A DNA stretch of 17,541 nt from an uncultured Clostridia bacterium (GCA_947627335.1 CANQVQ010000025.1:1-17541); one strand, 5' to 3'; positions 6,719 through 13,979 are shown, numbered from the stretch's first letter. The notes: a model not told the origin generated them from the sequence alone. Translations and numbers: made by a program.

Positions 6719-7539
6719 AAGCGCTTCGCGGGTGCTTCCTCGCCCTGCTGTACACGGTGCTGTACGCGCCGTTGGTCATCCTGGTGCTGTTCTCGTTCAA
6801 TTCCGCACGAAGCACGACGGTGTTCAACGGGTTTTCCCTCCGCTGGTATGAAAACCTCTTTTCGGACTACACGCTGCTTGCGGTGCTGAAGAACACCCTG
6901 GTGATCTCCGTGCTGGCGTCGCTGGTCGCGACGGCGCTCGGCGTGGTCGCGGCTTACGGCATCTTCCGCATGAAGGCGGGCAAGCTCAAGAACGCCGTCA
7001 ACACGGTCACGAATATCCCCCTGACCAATCCCGACATCATCACCGGCGTGTCGCTGATGCTGCTGTTCACCTTTTTCGGGCGGCTGATCGGACGCACGGA
7101 GATCCTCGGCATCTGGACGCTGCTGCTCGCGCACGTCACGTTCGACCTGCCCTACGTCATTCTCAACGTCCTGCCCCGCCTGATCCAATCCGACCGCAGC
7201 CAGTACGAAGCGGCGCTGGACCTCGGCTGCACGCCGTCGAAGGCGTTCTGGAAGATCCTCTTTCCGAACATGATCCCCGGCATCTTCACCGGCATGATCA
7301 TGGCGTTCACGCTCTCCCTCGACGACTTCATCATCAGCTACTACACCAACGGACACTACGACATCCTTGCGACCAACCTGTATACGGCGGTCCGCAAGCC
7401 GATCTCCCCGTCCTACTACGCGCTCTACACGCTTATCTTCCTTACGATCCTGCTGCTGCTCGTGGCGGTCAATCTGCTGCAGCTGCGTGCGGAAACCAAG
7501 CCCCTCCGGAAACGGAAAGAAAGGAGAACCCACCGATGA
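6715..7539 (+). CDS. potC: Polyamine ABC permease PotC
   Basis: This is the second transmembrane subunit of the importer, 274 aa, a normal length for the family. The first helix (about 8-30) is followed by the family-typical FNSARSTTVFNGFSLRWYENLF, and about six membrane segments are visible. The EAA loop QYEAALDLGCTPSKAFWKIL begins at residue 163 and would dock with PotA. A conserved FTLSLDDFIISYYTNG segment (about 201-216) follows. Start and stop both overlap neighbours by 4 nt (ATGA at 6715 and 7536), so translation is probably coupled along the operon. A GGAAGGGGGGAG ribosome binding site precedes the ATG. Unlike PotB it contains no repeat insertion. Confidence 0.93.
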   Translation: MKALRGCFLALLYTVLYAPLVILVLFSFNSARSTTVFNGFSLRWYENLFSDYTLLAVLKNTLVISVLASLVATALGVVAAYGIFRMKAGKLKNAVNTVTNIPLTNPDIITGVSLMLLFTFFGRLIGRTEILGIWTLLLAHVTFDLPYVILNVLPRLIQSDRSQYEAALDLGCTPSKAFWKILFPNMIPGIFTGMIMAFTLSLDDFIISYYTNGHYDILATNLYTAVRKPISPSYYALYTLIFLTILLLLVAVNLLQLRAETKPLRKRKERRTHR

Positions 7540-8693
7540 AAAGAACCCTCTGCGTCCTGTTGACGCTGCTCCTGCTCGCCGCCGTCTGCGTCGCCTCCGC
7601 CGCCTGCGGGCGCGAAGACGCGATGGAAGCCCTCCGCGAAGAGCTGGAAGGCAAGCTCGAAGGCGATTACGACACCGACCTCGCCGGCACGACGCTCTAC
7701 GTCTACAACTGGGGCGAATACATCTCCGACGGCGAGGACGACACGCTCGACATCAACCTCGCCTTTGAAGCCGTGACCGGCATCCACGTCGAATACAGCA
7801 CCTACGACAGCAACGAGGTCATGTACGCGACGCTCAACGGCGGAGGCGTGCAGTACGACATCGTCATCCCGTCCGACTACATGATCGCCCGTCTGATCAA
7901 GGAGGGTCGTCTGGACACGCTGGACTTCAGCAAGCTCACCAACTTCCACTACATCGACGAGCGCTACCGCAACCCTGCCTACGACCCGAACGGGCAGTAT
8001 TCCGTCCCCTACGCGGGCGGCTACCTCGGCGTGATCTACAACAATACCATGGTCGACCCGGCGGACGCGGACGGCACCTGGTCGCTCCTCTGGAACGAGA
8101 AGTACAAGGGGCAGATCCTCGGCATCGACAACGCCCGTGACGCGCTCGGCGTCGCCATGTATTCCCTCGGCATCGACGTCAACACGACCGACCTTTCCGA
8201 GTGGGACCGTGCCGCCGAAAAGGTCCAACAGCAGACCCCCCTCCTGCAGGGCTGGTTCATGGACCAGATCTTCGGGAAGATGGAGGGCGAAAACGCTGCC
8301 GTCGCGACCTATTACGCCGGGGACTACCTGACCATGGTCGCGGAAATGGACGAAGCGTCCGGCAACGGCGACCACCTCTCGTTCTACCTGCCGAAGGAGG
8401 GGACGAACGTCTATTTCGACGCGATGTGCATCTGTGCCGACGCGCCCAACCGCGATGCGGCGCACCTCTATATCAACTTCCTGCTCGAGCCGTATATCGC
8501 GCTCCAGAACGCCGAGTATATCCGCTACACCTGCCCGAATACCGCCGTCGTCAACAACGACGAGTACACCCTCAAGGGCAACGAGTTCCTCTACCCCACC
8601 ACCGAGGTCCGTTCGTCCTATTATGACCACCTCCCCGACGAGGTCGTGGCGCATTACGAGCAGTTGTGGAATAAGATCAAGTCTGGAAGCTAA
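7536..8693 (+). CDS. potD: PotD-like substrate-binding lipoprotein
   Basis: This 385-aa extracytoplasmic receptor of the importer is lipid-anchored through Cys24 of a lipobox (SAAC). After a charged linker the fold begins with LYVYNWGEYISDG, the family-diagnostic start of PotD/PotF. It continues with DIVIPSDYMIARLIKEGRL, PYAGGYLGVIYN, a central ATYYAGDYLTM and PKEGTNVYFDAMCI near the binding cleft. Compared with what I recall of E. coli PotD, the aromatic Trp positions in the PY-xWG and NLWVD stretches are replaced here by Gly/Tyr-type residues. Spermidine or putrescine is therefore the family expectation, and a related cationic ligand cannot be excluded. It is the last gene of the operon; the stop codon directly abuts repeat copy B, and the terminator is about 230 nt further on. 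Confidence 0.9.
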   Translation: MKRTLCVLLTLLLLAAVCVASAACGREDAMEALREELEGKLEGDYDTDLAGTTLYVYNWGEYISDGEDDTLDINLAFEAVTGIHVEYSTYDSNEVMYATLNGGGVQYDIVIPSDYMIARLIKEGRLDTLDFSKLTNFHYIDERYRNPAYDPNGQYSVPYAGGYLGVIYNNTMVDPADADGTWSLLWNEKYKGQILGIDNARDALGVAMYSLGIDVNTTDLSEWDRAAEKVQQQTPLLQGWFMDQIFGKMEGENAAVATYYAGDYLTMVAEMDEASGNGDHLSFYLPKEGTNVYFDAMCICADAPNRDAAHLYINFLLEPYIALQNAEYIRYTCPNTAVVNNDEYTLKGNEFLYPTTEVRSSYYDHLPDEVVAHYEQLWNKIKSGS

Positions 8694-8699
8694 ATCTTT

Positions 8700-8885
8700 C
8701 GGGTGGCAAACACAATCACGGCGGCTCGTGCTACGACTCCGTCGTGCCCTCGCCTTGTTCTGCGTTTTCCCCCCGAATAACCCCCCTTTCGTCGAAAACC
8801 GACTGCGTCAGCGCCAATTCTGACGCCGCCTTCGCCGGTTTTCTCTTAAGGTGCCCCTCCGGCGGCGCATGTCCGCCTGCGGGGC
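8700..8885 (-). ncRNA. Structured repeat element, copy B (possible non-coding RNA)
   Basis: The reverse complement of this stretch is homologous to copy A at 3744-3935. Paired segments are GAAAACCGAC/GCCGGTTTTC (8794-8803 with 8834-8843), GCGTCAG/CTGACGC (8805-8811 with 8820-8826), ACGAC/GTCGT with a 3-nt loop (8733-8745), and GCCCC/GGGGC enclosing GGCG/CGCC (8853-8885). The last hairpin keeps the core GCGGACATG-GCCGC seen in copy A. Stem bases differ from copy A but still pair. It begins only about 6 nt after the potD stop and lies antisense to the potABCD transcript. Confidence 0.55.
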
Positions 8886-8922
8886 GAAATTTTATTGTAA
8901 ACGCTTCGCTTTTTGGCGGACA

Positions 8923-8956
8923 AAAAGGGGCTGTCTCGCACGACAGCCCTTTTTTT
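8923..8956 (+). terminator. Intrinsic terminator of potABCD
   Basis: GGGCTGTC (8928-8935), loop TCGCAC and GACAGCCC (8942-8949) form a perfect 8-bp GC-rich stem followed by seven T. An A-run upstream (8922-8926) could make it bidirectional. Confidence 0.9.
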
Positions 8957-9010
8957 GCGCACGGAAATCCAAAAAAACGCAGAAACCGTCGGAAAATTGT
9001 CCGAAAAGCC

Positions 9011-9040
9011 TTGACGTGGGGGGGGGTACTGTGGTATAAT
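9011..9040 (+). promoter_or_regulatory. Lipoprotein 1 promoter with a G9 tract in its spacer
   Basis: TTGACG (9011-9016) and an extended -10, TGG-TATAAT (TATAAT 9035-9040), are separated by 18 bp, of which nine are consecutive G (9018-9026). Two other lipoprotein promoters share this design with different G counts. At 18 bp this copy is closest to the 17-bp optimum. Confidence 0.85.
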
Positions 9041-9094
9041 ACATTTCGGTATAATTATGTCAGTATCATTCTGTAAGAAAGGAAACAACGCAGT

Positions 9095-9913
9095 ATGTAC
9101 GGAAAAAAATTCTTCAGCCTGCTGCTGGTCGTGACGCTTCTTTGCACGGGTCTGCTGTCCGCGTGCAAAAAATCGGACGACGAGGCAGAGAAAAAGCCGC
9201 TCCTGACGGAGGAAAACGAGTACAACGCCGACGGGAAGGTGATTCACCGCGTCACCTACGCCTACGACGAAAACGGCAACACGACGGGATACATCGACTA
9301 CGGTCCCGACGGCGAGGTAAACTATCGCTATGCCTACACCTACGACGAAAACGGCAACAGGACAGAGCAAACCCGTTACGACGCCGAAGGATCGCCGGAG
9401 GTTCTCGTCGTTCGCACCTGCGACGCGGACGGCGACCCGACGGAAGTCATCGATTACGGTCCCGACGGTTCGCTTTTGAGCCGCACGACCTATGCTTACG
9501 ACGAAAACGGCGACCCGGCGGAAGTGATCGTTTGCAGACCCGACGGGTCGGTCATGGAACGCGAAGTCTACGAAAACGGCAGCCAAACGGAGAAAATCGA
9601 GTACAGCGACGACGGCGTGGTGATAGACCGCCGTGTCTATACCTACGACGAAAACGGCAACAGGACGGGGGAGACCTGGTACGACAGCGACGGTACCAAC
9701 CCCAATTCGTTGTACGGAAGCTGCACCTATACCTATGACGCGAACGGCAATCAGGCGGAACTGACCACGTTCGGCTTTTCCGGTTCGGTGTGGTTCCGTA
9801 TCGCCTACGAGTACGACGAGGCGAACAACCTGATGAAGGAGACCTATTACGAAACGGATGACGACGGCGTCGAATCGGTCAAACACCGGACGGAATACAA
9901 GTACGGTGCCTGA
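9095..9913 (+). CDS. YD-repeat lipoprotein 1
   Basis: This 272-aa predicted surface lipoprotein has signal MYGKKFFSLLLVVTLLCTG with lipobox LLSAC and Cys24 as the lipidated residue. A short charged linker (KKSDDEAEKKPLL) leads into about eight degenerate repeats of roughly 26 residues, with the core YxYDENGNxTE and YGPDGSV-type turns. This is the YD/RHS repeat signature that builds extended beta-structures. The C-terminus ends TEYKYGA, and the T/I-EYKY motif is shared by all five paralogs. There is no C-terminal toxin domain as in full-size RHS proteins. An AAAGGA site lies 11 nt before the ATG. The gene forms its own unit, between the promoter at 9011 and the terminator at 9921. Function is unknown; adhesion or surface variation is a guess from anchor, repeats and promoter. 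Confidence 0.88.
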   Translation: MYGKKFFSLLLVVTLLCTGLLSACKKSDDEAEKKPLLTEENEYNADGKVIHRVTYAYDENGNTTGYIDYGPDGEVNYRYAYTYDENGNRTEQTRYDAEGSPEVLVVRTCDADGDPTEVIDYGPDGSLLSRTTYAYDENGDPAEVIVCRPDGSVMEREVYENGSQTEKIEYSDDGVVIDRRVYTYDENGNRTGETWYDSDGTNPNSLYGSCTYTYDANGNQAELTTFGFSGSVWFRIAYEYDEANNLMKETYYETDDDGVESVKHRTEYKYGA

Positions 9914-9920
9914 CCCCCGA

Positions 9921-9950
9921 AAAGCTCTGCGCCTCGCCGCAGGGCTTTTT
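9921..9950 (+). terminator. Terminator of lipoprotein 1
   Basis: AAAGCTCTGCG (9921-9931) pairs with CGCAGGGCTTT (9938-9948) with one wobble, ending in a T-run. Nearly identical hairpins follow lipoproteins 4 and 5, showing that the terminator was duplicated with the genes. Confidence 0.88.
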
Positions 9951-9997
9951 CCACGCACGAACCTCCCCAAAAATCGACAAAAAATCGCCAAAAACGC

Positions 9998-10029
9998 TTG
10001 ACGTGGGGGGGGGGGTACAGTGCTATAAT
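9998..10029 (+). promoter_or_regulatory. Lipoprotein 2-3-4 promoter with a G11 tract in its spacer
   Basis: TTGACG (9998-10003) and TGC-TATAAT (TATAAT 10024-10029) are 20 bp apart and contain eleven consecutive G (10005-10015). The spacing is 3 bp over the optimum, so this state would be weak or off. The extended -10 may partly compensate. Confidence 0.82.
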
Positions 10030-10073
10030 ACAGTTACGGATAATTTTGCCAAGAGAAAGGAACGTGTTTCGAA

Positions 10074-10991
10074 ATGTACGGAAAAAAGGTCGTCTGTTTG
10101 CTGCTGGGTATGTCGCTTCTCTGCATAAGTATGCTTTCCGCGTGTAAAACCTCGGAAGCCTCCTCGGGTGGCGACACGTCGGAACGCGAACCGCTCGTGG
10201 CGGAGGAGATCGGTTACACAGCCGACGGGTCGGTGAGCTTCCGCACCGTTTACACCTATGACGAAGCCGGCAACAAGACGGAGGAAACCACATACAACCC
10301 CGACGGGTCGGTTTGGTACCGAGAAACCTACACCTACGACGAAGCCGGTCGCCTGACGGAGCAAACCCATACGGAGGCGAGTATGAACTTCGACGGCTCG
10401 GTGACGGTCCGCGTCACCTTCACCTACGACGCAAAGGGCAACCTGACGGAGCAAACCGAATACGACCCCGACGGCTCGGTGGGCGGGCGCACCGTCAACG
10501 TCTACGACGAAAACGGCAACCAAACCGAGGAAACCAAGTACACCGCAAGCGGGGCGGTGGAGGAGCACACCGTCTGGACCTACGATGAGAACGGCAACAG
10601 GACGGGGGAGACCCGTGACGACGGCGACAGGCAGATCGGGGCACGCATCGCCTGGACCTACGACGAAAACGGCAGACCGACGGAGCAAACCGAATACGCT
10701 CTCAGCGGGGCGGAGACGGGTCACTACACCTACACCTACGACGAAGCCGGCAATCTGACGGAATTCGGCGAGCATTACGAGGACGGGAGGACCGGTCAGC
10801 GCTACACCTACGCCTACGACGAAGCCGGCAACCTGACGGAGGAAACCGAATACGACCCCGACGGTTCGGTGTATAAACGCACCACCTACGAGTACGACGA
10901 AAAGGGCAGAAAGGTGAAGGAATCCGACTACGGCGCCAACGAGACCTACTACGGCTGGACGGAATACAGGTACGTCGAAGAGTCCGATTGA
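10074..10991 (+). CDS. YD-repeat lipoprotein 2
   Basis: This is the largest paralog at 305 aa. The signal MYGKKVVCLLLGMSLLCIS ends in MLSAC with Cys24 lipidated. The linker TSEASSGGDTSEREPLVAEE contains the SERxPLVAEE motif shared with lipoproteins 3 and 5. About nine to ten repeats of the form RTVYTYDEAGNKTEETTYNPDGSV follow, among the best matches to the units inserted in potB. The C-terminus is GWTEYRYVEESD. GAAAGGA lies about 12 nt upstream of the ATG. The next gene follows after 60 nt without a terminator or a good promoter, so lipoproteins 2, 3 and 4 probably form one transcript under the G11 promoter. Confidence 0.88.
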   Translation: MYGKKVVCLLLGMSLLCISMLSACKTSEASSGGDTSEREPLVAEEIGYTADGSVSFRTVYTYDEAGNKTEETTYNPDGSVWYRETYTYDEAGRLTEQTHTEASMNFDGSVTVRVTFTYDAKGNLTEQTEYDPDGSVGGRTVNVYDENGNQTEETKYTASGAVEEHTVWTYDENGNRTGETRDDGDRQIGARIAWTYDENGRPTEQTEYALSGAETGHYTYTYDEAGNLTEFGEHYEDGRTGQRYTYAYDEAGNLTEETEYDPDGSVYKRTTYEYDEKGRKVKESDYGANETYYGWTEYRYVEESD

Positions 10992-11051
10992 CGCGGGACG
11001 TCGTGCCGGAACCATCAAAAATTTTGCGGAAAGAAAGGAACGTGTTTCGTT

Positions 11052-11831
11052 ATGTACGGGAAAAAGGTTATCTGTCTGCTCATGGCAATACTTTGCATAA
11101 ATATTCTATCTTCTTGCAAGAAATCGGGCGGCGAAACGTCGGAACGCGGACCGCTCGTGGCGGAGGAGCTCTATCATAAAGAAACCGACGGATCGGTGGA
11201 AGTTCGCACCGTCTGGACCTACGACGAAAACGGCGTCCCGACGGAGAAAACGGTTTACGACGACCTCGGGATGTCGGAGACCTACACGCTCGACGAGAAG
11301 GGCAACGAGACGTCGTCCGTCTATTACAATGCCGACGGGTCGGTTCAATGCCGCTACACCTATACAAACACCTACGACGGGAACGGCGACCTGACGGAAC
11401 AGGTCACGATGTCGGTATCCGACAAAGGCGAGACGCAGGTGAACCACGAATTCTATACCTACGCCTACGACGAAGCCGGCAGACTGACGGAATATACCGA
11501 ACGCACCTTCTATGGCGTGCATGGCGAGGAAGAAGAGCCGACGGTCTACCGCTGCACCTACGCCTACGACGGGGACGGCAAACGCACGGAACGGGTCGAA
11601 TACCGTGAGGACGGTTCGGTGGACGCACGCACCTTCTACGAGTACGACGAAGCCGGCAAGCCGACGAAGGAAACCACCTACGACGGGGTCGGGCTTTGGG
11701 AATCCGAAGTCGCCTACGAATACGACGAAGCCGGCAGACTGGCGAAGAAAACCGAGCGACAGAGCGGTCGGTTCGGCGGCTGGACGGAATACAAGTACGT
11801 CGCAGAAGCGGAAGAAACGGGATCCGATTGA
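11052..11831 (+). CDS. YD-repeat lipoprotein 3
   Basis: This 259-aa protein is the most diverged of the five in its repeats. The signal MYGKKVICLLMAILCIN ends in ILSSC with Cys22 as the anchor, two residues shorter than in lipoproteins 1, 2 and 5. After SERGPLVAEE come about seven repeats, several interrupted by longer inserts (YADKGETQ- and YGVHGEEEEP-like loops). The C-terminus is GGWTEYKYVAEAEETGSD. The upstream 60 nt hold AAAGAAAGGA before the ATG but no recognisable G-tract promoter, unlike the paralogs that start a unit. It is predicted to be co-transcribed from the promoter at 9998. Confidence 0.86.
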   Translation: MYGKKVICLLMAILCINILSSCKKSGGETSERGPLVAEELYHKETDGSVEVRTVWTYDENGVPTEKTVYDDLGMSETYTLDEKGNETSSVYYNADGSVQCRYTYTNTYDGNGDLTEQVTMSVSDKGETQVNHEFYTYAYDEAGRLTEYTERTFYGVHGEEEEPTVYRCTYAYDGDGKRTERVEYREDGSVDARTFYEYDEAGKPTKETTYDGVGLWESEVAYEYDEAGRLAKKTERQSGRFGGWTEYKYVAEAEETGSD

Positions 11832-11909
11832 CCCGTTTCGCCCGACACGAACCTCCGTGCCGAAACACGGGCGGACGGCGCCTTTTGCGCGGAAAGGAAG
11901 CGATTCGTT

Positions 11910-12752
11910 ATGTACGGGAAAAAGTGTATCTGCCTGTTTCTGGCAGTTCTTTGCATAAATATGCTGTCTGCGTGCGGGAAAACGGACGGCGACGCACCCG
12001 TGGCGGAGGAGATCCGTTACGACTATGACGGTTCGGTGCGGTACCGCATCGTCTACGCCTACGACGAAAACGACCGCCTGACGGAGGAGACCGAATACGG
12101 CGTCGACGGGGCGGTGAGCAGGCGCACCGCCTACACCTACGACGAAAACGGCGTCCTGACGGAGACTTTCGACCACCGCGCCCCCCTTTTGGAGGGCGAC
12201 GAACCGACGGACCTCCGCACCGCGTACGCCTACGACGAAGCCGGCAACCAAACGGAGCAAACCGTGTACAACGCCGACGGCTGGCTGCTGGAACGCACCG
12301 TCAACACCTACGACGCAAACGGAAACCTGACCGAGTCGGTCAAATACGACGACACCGGGACGATGTTTGAACGCACCACCTGCGAATACGACGAATCGGG
12401 CAGACCGGCGAAGAAGACCCTGTATTCCGAAGACGGGATCCTGCCGGACCTCTTTACCGATACCTACACCTACGACGAAGCCGGCGATCCGGCGGAGGAG
12501 ATCCGGTCCTACAACGGGTCGTTGTACTACCGCCACACCTATACCTACGACGAAGCCGGCAGACTGACCGAGGAAGTCTATTATTACTACGACGAGGACG
12601 AGGACGACCTGACGTTGGGCTCTCGCACCACCTACGAATACGACGAAGCGGGCAGAAAGGTGAAGGTATCCGATTACGAAAAGTGGCTCGGACAGGAGAG
12701 CGAAACCCTCGACGGCTGGACGGAATACAAGTACGTCGGCGAAACCGATTGA
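11910..12752 (+). CDS. YD-repeat lipoprotein 4
   Basis: This 280-aa protein has signal MYGKKCICLFLAVLCIN with lipobox MLSAC (Cys22), closest in its N-terminus to lipoprotein 3. The linker is short (GKTDGDAPVAEE). About nine repeats follow, including RTAYAYDEAGNQTEQTVYNADG, which is very close to the potB insert, and an Asp/Tyr-rich YYYYDEDEDDL segment near the end. The C-terminus is GWTEYKYVGETD. GGAAAGGAAG lies upstream of the ATG. It is the last gene of the three-gene unit, and a strong terminator of the cluster's common type follows at 12821. Confidence 0.87.
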   Translation: MYGKKCICLFLAVLCINMLSACGKTDGDAPVAEEIRYDYDGSVRYRIVYAYDENDRLTEETEYGVDGAVSRRTAYTYDENGVLTETFDHRAPLLEGDEPTDLRTAYAYDEAGNQTEQTVYNADGWLLERTVNTYDANGNLTESVKYDDTGTMFERTTCEYDESGRPAKKTLYSEDGILPDLFTDTYTYDEAGDPAEEIRSYNGSLYYRHTYTYDEAGRLTEEVYYYYDEDEDDLTLGSRTTYEYDEAGRKVKVSDYEKWLGQESETLDGWTEYKYVGETD

Positions 12753-12757
12753 CACCC

Positions 12758-12815
12758 CATCCCGATTGACCCCACGATCGACCCCCACGATTGCCCCCTC
12801 GATTTCCCCCATCGA
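12758..12815 (+). repeat. C-rich imperfect tandem repeat after lipoprotein 4
   Basis: Four imperfect units of about 13 nt follow one another, roughly CGATTGACCCC, CGATCGACCCCC, CGATTGCCCCC and CGATTTCCCCC. They lie between the stop codon and the terminator hairpin. There is no coding potential. Confidence 0.5.
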
Positions 12816-12820
12816 CACAA

Positions 12821-12851
12821 AAAAGCTCTGCGCCTTGCCGCAGGGCTTTTT
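12821..12851 (+). terminator. Terminator of lipoproteins 2-4
   Basis: AAAAGCTCTGCG (12821-12832) pairs with CGCAGGGCTTTT (12839-12850), loop CCTTGC, with a terminal T-run. The stem is almost identical to that at 9921-9950. Confidence 0.9.
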
Positions 12852-12896
12852 CACGCACGGACCCCCCGAAATCGACAAAAAAATCGCCGAAAACAC

Positions 12897-12929
12897 TTGA
12901 CAGTGGGGGGGGGGATACTATGCTATAAT
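12897..12929 (+). promoter_or_regulatory. Lipoprotein 5 promoter with a G10 tract in its spacer
   Basis: TTGACA (12897-12902) and TGC-TATAAT (TATAAT 12924-12929) are 21 bp apart with ten consecutive G (12905-12914). Upstream sequence (ATCGACAAAAAAATCGCC) matches that before the 9998 promoter, so promoter and gene were duplicated together. Confidence 0.82.
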
Positions 12930-12973
12930 ATATTTATGAAATAGATTGCCAAAACGAAAGGAAGCGTTTCGGG

Positions 12974-13675
12974 ATGCGCGGGAAAAAATTCTTCTGCTTG
13001 TTACTGATCATGACCTTTCTTTGCATAAGTATGCTGTCTGCGTGCGGGGGTACATCGGAAAGCACTTCGGAAAGCACTTCGGAAACCACGACGGGCGACA
13101 CGTCGGAAACCACGTCGGAACGCGAGCCGCTCGTGGCGGAGGAAATTCATTATAACGCTGACGGGTCGGTGAGCGAACGCACAACCTACACCTACGACGC
13201 AAACGGAAACAAGACGGAGAAAAACACTTACAACGCCGACGGGTCGATGGACTCCCGCTATACCTATACCTACGACGCAAATGGCAATCAGACGGAGGAA
13301 ACCGATTATCGTCCCGACGGGTCGGTGTCGCGCCGTCGGACTTATACCTATAACGAAAAAGGATACGAGACAGAGGGATGCGATTACGACAATCACGGGA
13401 ATCCGTTCAACCGTTTTACCTGTTCCTATGATGAAAAAGGAAACAAGACGGAGGAGGCCGCTTACTTTGCCGACGGAACGACGGACTACCGTTATACCTA
13501 CACCTATACATACGACGAAAACGGTAACTTGACAGCGAAAACTTATTATGACGAGGACTGGACGGCGAGGGAGCACTATACCTATACTTACGATGAAAGC
13601 GGGAAACTAACGAAAAAGACTTATTATCGCTACGGCTCGCTCAAAAGCTGGATAGAATACAAGTACGCCGATTGA
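12974..13675 (+). CDS. YD-repeat lipoprotein 5
   Basis: This is the shortest paralog at 233 aa. The signal MRGKKFFCLLLIMTFLCIS ends in MLSAC with Cys24 lipidated. The linker is a Ser/Thr/Glu low-complexity run (TSESTSESTSETTTGDTSE) encoded by near-perfect 12-nt DNA repeats, then SEREPLVAEE. About six to seven repeats follow, with the consensus YTYDANGNxTEE and NADGSV. The C-terminus is SWIEYKYAD. By eye the sequence uses more A/T at third positions than its paralogs in the second half. It is a single-gene unit with its own G10 promoter and perfect-stem terminator. Confidence 0.87.
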   Translation: MRGKKFFCLLLIMTFLCISMLSACGGTSESTSESTSETTTGDTSETTSEREPLVAEEIHYNADGSVSERTTYTYDANGNKTEKNTYNADGSMDSRYTYTYDANGNQTEETDYRPDGSVSRRRTYTYNEKGYETEGCDYDNHGNPFNRFTCSYDEKGNKTEEAAYFADGTTDYRYTYTYTYDENGNLTAKTYYDEDWTAREHYTYTYDESGKLTKKTYYRYGSLKSWIEYKYAD

Positions 13676-13687
13676 CCCCCATGCAAC

Positions 13688-13721
13688 AAAAAAGCTCTGC
13701 GCAAAAACGCAGAGCTTTTTT
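13688..13721 (+). terminator. Terminator of lipoprotein 5, probably bidirectional
   Basis: AAAAAGCTCTGCG (13689-13701) and CGCAGAGCTTTTT (13708-13720) form a perfect stem with A-run and T-run on either side. It can also serve the converging antitoxin gene, which ends at 13737. Confidence 0.9.
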
Positions 13722-13736
13722 CGTGAAAAAATGTGA

Positions 13737-13979
13737 TCATTTCGCAAGCACGTCGTAGGCTTGCCGGTTCTTGGCGAGCAGGCGCTTGGAAACCGCCATA
13801 ACGTCCTCGTCGGGCGAAACCTGCTCGGATTCCGCCTGCCCGAATTCCACGACGAGATACCGGGGCACGTTGTTTTTCAGGATGACGGCGGCACCGTTTT
13901 CATCGACGAGCCTTGCGACCCTCGAAAAGTTCCGATTGGCTTCCGTGATGGATACGAGCGTTTCGGTATTGATGTTCAT
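13737..13979 (-). CDS. Phd/YefM-family antitoxin, apparently orphan
   Basis: This 80-aa protein has the N-terminal Phd/YefM fold: LVSITEANRNFSRVARLVDENGAAVILKNNVPRYLVVE, a DNA-binding dimer module, followed by a short acidic C-terminal tail that in this family neutralises a RelE/YoeB- or Doc-type toxin. The C-terminal part (DVMAVSKRLLAKNRQAYDVLAK) is typical of antitoxins with a partner. No toxin gene follows: only 15 nt separate the stop from the lipoprotein 5 terminator. I prefer ATG 13979 because GGAGG lies 8 nt upstream of it; the ATG at 13988 would leave only 3 nt. It may act in trans or be a remnant. Family confidence is high, role uncertain. Confidence 0.85.
   Translation of the reverse strand: MNINTETLVSITEANRNFSRVARLVDENGAAVILKNNVPRYLVVEFGQAESEQVSPDEDVMAVSKRLLAKNRQAYDVLAK

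Noticed and set aside
11106..12896. A 596-codon open frame on the minus strand across lipoproteins 3 and 4, and similar frames at 10023-11018 and 8846-9991
   Set aside because: They are antisense shadows of the YD repeats; their translations are repetitive valine/arginine-rich strings such as FVVGVG and have no ribosome binding site or promoter.
9095..13675. RHS/contact-dependent toxin system
   Set aside because: Proteins are only 233-305 aa, with lipoprotein anchors, no RHS core motif, no C-terminal toxin and no adjacent immunity gene.
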